From positions 17,628,100-17,692,099 of the forward strand of contig NC_052473.1 in assembly GCF_009730915.1 (NCBI RefSeq): 64,000 nt of DNA. Direction: 5' to 3'. Numbering within the stretch: the stretch's first letter is position 1; each line of letters begins with the position of its first letter. A model generated the notes under the pieces. It had not been told where the DNA came from, searched no databases, and was given only the letters and a program-made list of their open reading frames with translations. A program made the position numbers and the translations under genes. Positions 36,829 through 47,012 of the stretch are shown piece by piece. The DNA is from Dioscorea cayenensis subsp. rotundata (lineage: Eukaryota > Streptophyta > Magnoliopsida > Dioscoreales > Dioscoreaceae).

Positions 36829-39800
36829 ACCTAGATAAAGATAAATTATATATTAAGTTTTCATTGAGATATATATGTATAGCTTGCATGGGATATCATG
36901 AAGAGGTTCTCTAGATAAAAAGAAAGCCATCTCTTGAAAAGGTGGTAGAAGTTGGAGTGGTGATATCAGTTGTAGCTTTTTGGGTGGAAAGACATCATTA
37001 TATTATGATGCTTTTAATTTAATGTGGGTTTGGTTTGGTGTACATAATGGCTCTTAAGTTATATTTTCTTTCTAAATATATATTTATTTGGTTATTTGTT
37101 TTTCCATTATTTAACAAAGTTAAGGTAAAGAAAGAGGAAGTCTTCTTCATGGCTTCTTGTGAATGAACCTTATCTTTTGGATTCATGAAAGATGGTAAGG
37201 TTCTTCTCTTTTTTGTATGTTTTTTTTTTTCCTTTTTTCTAAGCTGAAGAAGTTCTTGTTTTTCCTATTTGGCTTGATCTTTCTCTAGACTTTTGTTATA
37301 TTTGTTTATTTAAAGATGGAGAAGCACTTAGAGCTTGAGATATTAACTAAATAATTAAATAGCTTTTGTTGTTAATGAGGGTGTGTGCATCTGAAAATAT
37401 CATTCTTGTTTGGTTGTTTAATAGAGTTACTTTATAGCTTTCTATTCAAATAACAAAAACAAACCTTTTCTAATCATTCATTTGGACTTCTCAATGAAAC
37501 CTTAATATTTTATTTGATTCATGTCTCTCTTTGCTAAAAGTTAGATGTATTAAAGAGAGTTATAAATAGAAGCATATACCAAATCATTTATTTTATTATA
37601 CCATAGCTTCTACTTATCATTAATCTCAGTTATTAATTTTTAAATATTAAAATCAAACATAGATGAAAATAAAAAGAAAAAACATTGGAAGTGTTTATGG
37701 TATTAAATATCAAAGTTCACATCACTTTCAATGACTGATTAAATTTTATGATTAAGTTGAGATTTTATTTTTAATTGGAACTTAACTCAATGATCAATTA
37801 ATTTCAGCCAAAATCAAAATCAATTTTTTTATTTTGAACTAAAACCGCTTAAGAGAATTTTGACTATTTCTAAATTTATATAATATATATATATATTATT
37901 TTATATTTATAAAAAAACAAACAAAATCACCGATTAAAGACCTTCACCACAAGATGCCAAGCCATTATTTCTTCTCATATATATATCTCTCTTTTTCTCT
38001 CCAACCACGTGTTGCATCCCTTATTAATTTGACACGCTCTCATGATATATAACCGTCCACAAATAAAGTCAAAATTAAAAAAAATTAATGAAATGAAAAA
38101 TATTGTTTGAAGCGCTAGAATCTTTGAATTCTAATATTTTTTAAAAAATATAATTAATATATAAAACCACCATCTCATACACAAGATATTCGTTCATTTC
38201 CATTGATAATGATATCAGGGGTTTATTTATTTATTTATTTTTTTAAAACTATTCTGTGGTATTGGATCCTATGCATATAGATAATATTCATATATTTTGT
38301 GTTCGAACTTAATTCACACAAAATGAAGTTAAAAATGTGTTGACGATTAACTTTACATTTGTGCATATTTTTAATAAAATTTATCCATTTTTTATTTAGA
38401 AAAACATAATATTTATGATTTATTACATAAAAAATAGAGATTAATAAAGTGAGTAAACTTAATTACAATAATTAAATTAATAATAAATAATAATAAATAA
38501 ATAAATAAAATAGCCATTAAATCATGAAATAAAAAAATAAAAAAACTCATAAATCAAAACCACGGATCCATATTTTATTGCATAATTTGTCTTGTTGGGG
38601 AAAAAAAAACAAAAAAATAAACAACACGGTTTCAAAAATAAGGCAAACAAAATTTTATTATTTAAAATTAAAATAAACATATTGCTTACCTTTTTAAATA
38701 AGTAAATAATATTAATAATAATGATTATATAAAATATTAGAATAACAAAAAGCATATATGCTTAGTAATAAGGGGGAAGTTTATATAAATTATAATTCAA
38801 GTAATTAAAATTTACAATATATTTAAAACTATTTTAAAACAACCATGTAATACACAAGATAATCATAATTTATTACATACAAAATAAAGTGATAAAAAAA
38901 GGTTATATTTATTTCCGTTCATTCAACCAAATTGTTATGTATCTATTTTTAAATACATAAAAATAAATCAAAACAATCCGTTCTTCTCGGTCTTATTTTA
39001 TTGTATAAACTTGTCTATTAAATATAAAAAAAATTAAATAATTAACATAGTTTAAAATCTTCACAAACAAAAATGTATGATTATTTAAATTTTAACAATT
39101 AAAACTAACGAAAAGAACACATAATAATCTAAAATAATAATAATAATAATAATATTTTTTAGTGGAAATTGTCAAAAAAAACCCCATCGGGTTTGCATAT
39201 CGCTAAAAACACCCAGATTAGTTTTGACTCCCCAAAAACCCCTTCCTTTTGAATACAATGATTTTTTAAACCCCCCAAACATCTAACATTGATTGATAGA
39301 GTTAATTTGGAATTTTTTGGACTGAAATTGTCCCTTACATTGGGAAGTTGTGGCAAGTGTAGCAGATGTTTGACTATAATGCCCTTAGGGTGCGATAAGT
39401 TTCTATTTAAAAATGAAGCTTCATTTAAAAATATGAGGTATGAGTTTACGTTTAAAAAAATGAGTTTTCTATTTAAAAATGAGTTTTTGTTTAAAAAATG
39501 AGTTTTCGTTTAAAAAAATGAGTTTTCTGTTTAAGAAATGAGGTTTCTGTTTAAAAAAATGAGGTCTTTGTTTAAGAAATGAGCTTTCTATTTAAGAAAT
39601 GAGATTTTTGTTTAAAAATGAGGGTCTCGTTTAAGAAATGAGTTTTTGTGGTGTATTTATCACCCCAAAATCTCTTTTATCTAGCATTTGGGACATGGGC
39701 TAGTGAGACAAAAGCATCGCTCCACGATCACGATCACGTTGCATGAAAATGGGATTTCGAACCCTAGAATTTTGATCTCACCTCGATCTAGATCTCGATC

Positions 39801-42800
39801 TTGCGGAGAAAAAGATCGCAACCTTTCGATGCCTTCGCTCGGCGACGAGGAGCATCGCGGTCTTCCCGAGGTCGACGGCGAAGAAGATGAAAGAGATGAG
39901 GTCGACGACGGGGAAGACGATGAAGGCGAAGAGCGAAGATGGCGAGATCGAACCCTCATCGGCGTCTCTTCCTCCCTCCGTTCACTGCCACCGACTTAGG
40001 CGACCATGGATCCAAACCCCGGAATGATCCCCTAACCCTAACCCTATTGCTATCCATGTTGCGGTCTCAGTAGTCGAGAATGGTTCCGATTCAAGTTCGA
40101 CTCGTCTTATCCGAGCGTCGCCAGCGAAGACCTCACCAGCTCCGACCTCCAGGAGCGTCTCCAACCGGATCGCATGACCGACAAAGATTTCTCCTTTAAG
40201 ACCCCACACGAGCGAGGCCACCTTCGAGATCGCTCTCCGGATCCCGGAGCACGACGCTCAGCGTTCGCCGAGATCAGCGACGATGAGATACTCAATGTCC
40301 CTACTCGATGAGGGTTTCGTTTAAAAATGAGGTCTCTGCATTTAAAAAAATAAGCTCTCTGTTTAAAAATAAGCTCTACAGTTTAAGAAATGAGTTCTCA
40401 TGTTTATATGATTGTTTGTCTTTTGTTTAACTATCGATGTTTCGTTTAATATATTGCGTTTCGTTTAAAAAGTGCTTAAATATCGTTGTTTCTATTTAAA
40501 TATGTACGAGTGCTGACCTTTCGATGCCTTCGCTTTCGACGACGAGGGAGCATCGCTGGTCTTCCCTCGAGGTCGACGAGCGAAGAAGATGAAAGAGATG
40601 AGGTCGACGACGTGGGAAGGCGAGCGAAGGCGAAGACGAAGGACGGCGAGATCGAACCCTCATCGGCGCCGCTTCCTCCCTCCGTTCCGTCAGCCCGACT
40701 TAGGCACCATGGATCCAAACCTCGGAATGATCCCTAACCCTAACCCTATTGCTATCCATGTTGCGGTCTCCGCGATCGAGAATGGTTCCGTTCGAGTTCG
40801 ACCCGTCTTATCCGAAGCGTCGCCATCGAAGACCTTACCACTCCGACCGCGAGGAGCGTCGCCAACCGGATCGCCAACGCCAGATAAAGATTTCTCCTTT
40901 AAGACCCGCACGAGCGGAGCCACGCTCGAGATCGCTCGCCGGATCGGAGCTCGGCCTCAGCGTTCGCCGCGAGATCGGTGACGATAGATACTCAATGTCC
41001 CCTACTCGAAACGAGGTTTCGTTTAAAAATGAGGTCTCTGTTTAAAAAAATAAGCTCTCTGTTTAAGAAATGAGTTATCCGATTGATATGCTTGTTTGTC
41101 TTTGTTTAACTATCGATGTTTACGTTTAATATATTGCGTTTACGTTTAAAAAAAGTGCTTAAATATCGTTGTTTCTATTTAAATATGTACTGAGTAGCCA
41201 AGATTAATTGGTTTTTATATCCAGGATTAATTTATCACGTAAATATTTGTTTTTCTGTTTAAATATTAATGTTTTAGTTTAAAAAATGAGTTTTATGTTT
41301 AAAAATGAGGTTTCGTTTAAGAAATAAGTTTTCTACTTTAAGAAATGAGTTTTTTGTTTAAGAAATGAACTCTCTGCTTAAGAAATGAACTCTGCTTTAA
41401 GAAATAAGTTCCTGCTTTAAAAAATGAGCTCTCCTGTTTAAGAAATGAGTACATGCAAAAAGGAATCGAAAAGAATGAAAAATGTATCTGAAAAGGTTTA
41501 AGAGCGATGATGGAATTTCATAACGCAGGGGTAAAAAGGAGTAAACAATAAAGGAAGAGTGTGTCTCGAGGTATGCAAAACTCACGAGTCAGTTTGGGAA
41601 GTTTTGAAATTATCGAGGTGTATAGTAATTTTTCCCTATTTTTTTATTTTTTTATTTTTTTATTTTTTTAATAAAAACAAATTATCTCGAACACGCATAT
41701 ATTTTAATTATTATTACTCAACCGTATATTGAGAGGGAATCGTTGGATCTCCCACATGAGGTTCAAGCAACAGCAACAAGTAAATAATAATTATAGTAGA
41801 CCAACATCGAGCTAGCCCAATAAACAAGGTATTCACTCTCACACAGTATATCAAGTGTTCAATTCTCATCTAACACATGATGAGAAAAGGCGAGCGATAG
41901 GATCCTTTGTACACAGGGTGCCATAAAATCCTCACTAAAAAAAAGGCTAGCAACCCAATCTCGATAATATAGGATTTTCACTGGAGAAATCAATTTATTA
42001 TCTAATCCTTATATTACTGGTTGAAGATATATGATTGGATATTTAATTTCTATTATATGGTTAGATGTTCAATTTCTGATATATGACTAGATGTTTAATT
42101 TCTGGCTGTGAGCACGCCTCGCAGTATTGTTTTGTCACATTTATCCCAATAAATAAATAAATAAATAAATGGGGAGGAGAGATAGAGAGTAATAAAGAGG
42201 AAAAGGAGGTCTGAAGTAGGCTTTTTACCAAAAGGATAGAAAAAGGGAAAGAAAGGCAAAGCCAAAGGGACGCTCGAGAATCGCGTAAAAGTCAAGTGTA
42301 GTAAAAGACGATGAGAAGGCGTGCGTACGTGCTCCCTCTAATCATCACCCTTATTTTTTTATTTAAAAAAAAATAATTTAATTTTCTTATTTAATAATAA
42401 ATAAAAATAAATTCATAAAATAACAAGGACTTATATGCAAAAAGAGAAAAGAAAAAACTTTTTACTTTTCAGTTAAAAAGTAGAAATAATTAATTAATTA
42501 ATTAATTAATTAATAAAAAAAATAAATTTGTAATGTTGAGTGGGGGGAAGATTGGGAAGTAAAATCCGTGCGGAAGTTGCCTCATTCTTCTTCTTCTTCT
42601 TCTTCTTCTTCTTCCGGGGCTGCGCGCTTGCGTATGAAAAGCAGATATTTGGAGAAGGGAAAGTAAGTCAATCATGAGTCAGCATTTGAATTGATTGGAT
42701 TCCCAGTGTGCCAAAAGTTTGAGTTAGACTTTTGAATTGATGGCTTCAACTCCATCTTTACTACTCATAGTTACAAACCTCCATCTTCTTAATTAATTAA

Positions 42801-43487
42801 TTAATTATGAGACACAGGGACGAGAGCTCATCTAAAAAAATATATAATTTTTATTTGGTTTAATTACTGTACAGATCCCAGTAATTATGTACTTTGTCAT
42901 TTTAGTATTTTTAGATACAATTAAAGTCTTATATTTAATCGACTTCGATCATTCTAGTTTACTACTGTGTAGATGTGCAAGTATAAATTACAAAGATTTT
43001 ATTATATTTAAAAATATTACAGCAGATTAGAACAACTCAACTCAACTAAATATTAGAACTTAATTGTATTTACAAATATTAAAAAGACTAAAAAAATAAA
43101 AATAAAAAATACACGATTACAGGGACTTTTACGGCAAATAAACCTTTCTCATTTCTAATAATTTCAAGAAACTCATATAAGAACAAAATCCTATGTGTTT
43201 TTTTATCTCAAAACCCCTTGAAAAACCCAGAATTATTATAGATTAATTTTTAAAAATAAAAAGTAATCTAATAATAATAATAAATAAATAAATAAATAAA
43301 AAAAGAAGATTCTATTCGGCCCAAATGGTTTGTTTCTCTATCTCGGTTTAATCACAAAAAAGGCAGTGCTTATCTTTTAGAAAAGTTTTACGGGAAACCC
43401 CCTGCAGAGTTTTATATTTATGTTTTAGTCCCTGAAGAAACGCGTATAGATGGTGAATGGGAGAGGAAGGAGAAAGAGACTGAGAAG
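36738..43487. other. Gene-poor region between the duplication and the SMAX1-like gene
   Basis: No conventional gene is supported. It is A+T-rich except for the composite island at 39169-41640. At 37172-37204 AACCTTATCTTT pairs with AAAGAT-GG-TAAGGTT to form a short hairpin of unknown meaning. Simple repeats include (TTTA)n at about 38221, T7A blocks at 41640-41670, (AAAT)n at about 42150, (TAAT)n at 42484-42513 and (TTC)n at 42581-42614. The last 200 bases are the probable promoter and leader of the SMAX1-like gene. Confidence 0.65.
39169..41640. repeat. Composite island: duplicated G+C-rich module inside a GTTTAA..ATGAG minisatellite
   Basis: At 39393-39660 and 41270-41450 a unit of about 18-22 bases, roughly GTTTAAGAAATGAGTTTTC, is repeated many times. 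Between these arrays a module of about 700 bp occurs twice in direct orientation, at about 39,800-40,507 and 40,512-41,193. Each module has a G+C-rich part (CTTTCGATGCCTTCGCT, GAAAGAGATGAGGTCGACGA, CCATGGATCCAAACC, CTAACCCTAACCCTATTGC) followed by an A+T-rich part ending ATCGTTGTTTCTATTTAAAT. The two G+C-rich parts differ by many one- and two-base indels, so no common protein frame is kept. The outer ends (GTGGAAATTGTCAAAAAAACC at left, AGTAATTTTTCCCTATTT at right) look like ends of Mutator-like elements but are not a clean inverted repeat. Confidence 0.6.
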
Positions 43488-46400
43488 ATGAGAGCGGGGT
43501 TGAGTACCATCCAACAGACGCTGACGCCGGAGGCGTCGGCGGTGCTCACGGCGGCGATGGCAGAGGCGGCGAGAAGAGGGCATGGGCAGACGACGCCACT
43601 ACATGTGGCGGCGACGTTGTTGGCTTCGCCGGCGGGGACGTTGAGGCAAGCTTGTTTACGGTCGCATCCGACGTCGTCGCATCCTCTTCAGTGCAGGGCG
43701 CTCGAGCTTTGCTTCTCCGTCGCGCTTGACCGGCTGCCGACATCGGCGGCGATGTCGGGAGGATCGAATTCGGGGGAGGTGGCGGTGACGGAGCCACCGA
43801 TATCGAATGCTTTGATGGCTGCGTTGAAGCGAGCTCAGGCGCATCAACGGAGAGGGTGCCCGGAGAGCCAGCAGCAGCCGTTGCTTGCCGTGAAGGTTGA
43901 GCTTGAGCAGCTCATCGTCTCTATACTCGATGATCCCGGTGTAAGCCGCGTCATGCGTGAGGCTAGCTTTTCAAGCCCTACCGTCAAAGCGGCGATTGAG
44001 AACAGTATCTCCTCTGCCGCCTCCGGTAGCGGCGCCGGCGTCGGCGCCGGCATCAGCATTCCTCACTCCTCTTCACCTTCTCTCGGTCTCGGCATCGCCG
44101 CTCATCGCCCACAACCGCCTAGGAATCTATATATGAATCCCAAGCTCCACCAACCATCGCCGAATCACCCCAACCTTATCGTCGGCGCCGGCGTTGGTGT
44201 CGGGAAGACCGACGAAGCGGCACGAGTCGTGGATATCCTATCGAGGGGAAGCAAGAGGAATCCGGTGCTTGTCGGTGATAACTCGCCGGAGATCGTGATG
44301 AGGGATGTGATCCAAAAGATGGAGCGTGGCGAGATCCACGGATTCGCCGACGCGAAGGTCATCTCACTAGAAAAGCGATTGAAGGCTGTTGACCGGACGG
44401 AGATCGCTTCTAAGATTCGAGAATTGGGGGATCTGATAGAGACCCAGGTCGGCAATCGCGTGGTCATCGATCTCGGTGACCTCAAATGGCTTGTAGATCC
44501 TTCGCCGCGGTTGTTGCCGATCCAGCAGCAGCAGCAGATGGTGGTTGAAGCCGGCCGTGCGGCGGTGACAGAGATGGCGAAGATCTTGAAGCGGTTTTCC
44601 GGCGACGGTGGTCGTGTTTATCTTGTCGGCACCGCCACTTGCGCCACCTATCTCCGATGCCAGGTCCACCATCCAACCATGGAGAACGATTGGGATCTTC
44701 AAGCTCTCCCCATTGCTTCCAGATCCTCAATCTCCGGATTGCTCACCCAGGTTCTTCTTCGATTCCCAATTTCTCCACTTTCAATCCAATCAATTGTTTC
44801 AGTTTCTGAGAATTTTCTTTTGGAGTTTCAGGATTCCCAGTGGATTCCCCGGTGAATCTCAGCCTGCGGTCAAGGGTTTTCCGTCCTTCCTCGGCGACGG
44901 GTTGTTAAAGCAGCTGCCGCCAACGACGACGGCGACGACAACAACAACAGCGTCGAGTCTCTGCTCTCTTTGTATGGAAAGCTACGAGCGCGAGCTAGCC
45001 AAGCTCGTCGCTAAGGAGTTCGAGAAGGCCTCCTCCGATTCCAAGCCTCCATTGCCGCAGTGGCTTCAAGCTGCGAGCAATCAGCTTCCGGTTAGCTCTC
45101 TTATCCTTATCTTCTTCTTCTCCATTGCAGAGCTCTTGTGCTCTTTGTTAATGCTCACAAGGTGTTTGATGAAAGGTCAAAGAGAAAGAATTCAACTGGA
45201 AACAAAGCACGGAGGAGTTGCTGAAGAAATGGCGCGATACATGCGCCCGTCTCCATTCAACACTGCCTGCACGCCAAGCATTCCATCCCAAATCACTGCC
45301 AGTGTCAGCCCAAACCATTCCTCCGTTGAAACCAAGACTTGTGCTGACCCCGTCTGAGCGCCCCCTTGCCAGCCCTTCCGGCAGCCCGGTGAAGACTGAT
45401 CTTGTTCTCGGCCGGCTGAAGCCCGTCGTCGAGACACCACCAAAGCAACCTGACCTCTTCCGTAATGCTCATTCCGATATCGATAGATTCAAGAGGTTGT
45501 ATACTGGTCTTATCGAGAAGGTTGGCTGGCAGCCGGAGGCTGTGTCTTTGGTGATCGATGCAGTGTTGCAATCTAAGTCTGGTTGCCAGAGACTTCGTCC
45601 GGGGACCAAAAGTGATACATGGTTGATGTTTGCTGGTCCTGACAGGGTTGGAAAGGCGAAAATGGCTTTAGGTTTGTCTGAGCTATTGTTTGGTACTGCT
45701 CCTGTAATTGTCAACTTTGGTCAATCCCATGAAGAAGATGGAGAGTCAGATATGAATCTCCGGGGACGGAGATCGGTGAACAGAATCGTGGATGCCATCA
45801 GACAGAATCCTTTCTCTATGATTGTGCTCGAGGATGTTGATCGAGCCGATGTTGTGGTGAGGGGAACAATCAAACGAGCCATTGAGCAAGGTCGTTTCGC
45901 GAATTCTTATGGCCGAGAAGTTAGTTTAGGCAATGTTATCTTTGTTCTCACTGCCGATTGGTTGCCCGATGATCTAAAATGCGCGCAGAGTTCGTTGGTT
46001 CAACATGAGGAGAAGATACTTGAGGCAGCAATTTCAGGCTGGCAATTAGAGCTTTCTTTGGGAGAAAAGTCAGTGAAACGAAAAGCAGATTGGTTACATG
46101 ATGATTATGATCGGCCAATGAAACCATCACGGAAAGAGCCTAGTCTGTGTCTGGACTTAAACTTGGCTGCCGGTGTCGAAGATGATCACACTGATGTTTC
46201 GAGAAACTCTAGTGACCTGACTGTTGAACATGATCATGATAACACCAGGCTTAAAGTTCAGCATTTGGAATCATCAGCTCCTGAGCTGATTGATTCCATG
46301 GACAGCACAATCATCTTCAAACCGGTGGATTTCAGTCCTTTACGACGAAAGGTCTCTGATGCCATAACCACAAAATTCACGACAATCATCGGGAATTCAC

Positions 46401-46585
46401 TGGCAATATCGGTCGATGATGATGTGCTTGACAGAATGGTTGGAGGAGTTTGGCTCGGAGGATCTACAACCAAGTTAGATCAATGGACAGAAAGAGTGTT
46501 GGTCCCCCGAATCGAACACCTTAAGAGTAATCTTAAAACAGGGCTTGGTAACAAGTCTCCGGTTATCATCGGTGAAGAACGGTAA
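43488..46585 (+). CDS. SMAX1: SMAX1/SMXL2-type repressor (ClpB-like double Clp-N protein)
   Basis: Exon 1 is 43488-44750 (421 codons) and opens MRAGLSTIQQTLTPEASA, diagnostic of the SMAX1/SMXL2 clade. It holds the double Clp-N domain (PLHVAATLLASPAG, LQCRALELCFSVALDRLP, RRGCPESQQQPLLAVKVELE) and the degenerate first ATPase domain (VGKTDEAARVVDIL, RNPVLVGD, VVIDLGDLKWLV). Exon 2 ends at 45090 and carries CSLCMESYERELAKL. Exon 3 is 45176-46585, with FAGPDRVGKAKMAL, SLGNVIFVLTADW and an EAR motif LDLNLA (46151-46168) that recruits TOPLESS co-repressors. Such proteins block karrikin/KL signalling in the nucleus until KAI2-MAX2 has them degraded. Three oddities: the canonical 81-nt first intron (44751-44831) runs into a stop unless one C of CCCC at 44847-44850 is extra; the usual RGKT is RGRR (45761-45772); and the family ending DLLPATVTITMDG lies after the stop in another frame, reaching 46688. 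Confidence 0.87.
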
Positions 46586-46688
46586 ACATTTGCTAAAGAA
46601 TGGCAGTTTTGGTGGCGGTGGCAATGTCGATTTACTTCCGGCCACCGTGACGATCACCATGGACGGTTTGAGGACGATATCAGAATAA
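46586..46688 (+). other. Out-of-frame continuation of the SMAX1-like C-terminus
   Basis: Shifting the frame by one at GGTGAAG (about 46571) gives a continuous frame through NVDLLPATVTITMDG to TAA at 46686-46688. DLLP-T-T/V-T is the conserved last motif of SMXL proteins, so this tail once belonged to the protein. It is lost to translation as the sequence stands. Confidence 0.8.
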
Positions 46689-46988
46689 CGAAAACCCTTA
46701 GGGTGTTTAATGTAAATACAAAGGGAGTTCATCAGAGAATCAGAAGTACCAATAGGCTTGAAGATGAGGTTAACAGTGAATATAGTTTTTTTCCTTGAAA
46801 AACATTTTATCATATACTTCTAGATATGTTCTTTGTTATATATTTGTTTATTTAAAGATCTTTGTAGTTTATTCTTGTTAATCTCATGGTTAATAAGAGG
46901 ACAACAGTGCGCTTGTCATTGTATTCAGCAAAGAGATCTCCAACCCTGACACACATGATGCTAGATCCAATGAAGTGTTGTGTTGTTC

Positions 46989-47012
46989 AAATTAGGGTTA
47001 GGGTTAGGGTTA
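46989..47012 (+). repeat. Short telomere-like GGTTAG repeat
   Basis: GGGTTA is repeated just over three times within AATTAGGGTTAGGGTTAGGG. It is too short to be an internal telomere and is more like the telobox words found near plant promoters. It lies about 400 bases beyond the SMAX1-like gene. Confidence 0.6.

Noticed and set aside
37168..37204. Hairpin as a microRNA precursor
   Set aside because: The stem is only about 12 bp with a bulge, and the sequence matches no known plant microRNA that I recall.
40589..40981. 130-codon Arg-rich frame in the duplicated island
   Set aside because: The sister module breaks this frame with indels, so there is no sign of coding constraint.
46989..47012. 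Interstitial telomere from a chromosome fusion
   Set aside because: Only about three units are present, too short, and similar telobox words occur at several leaders here.
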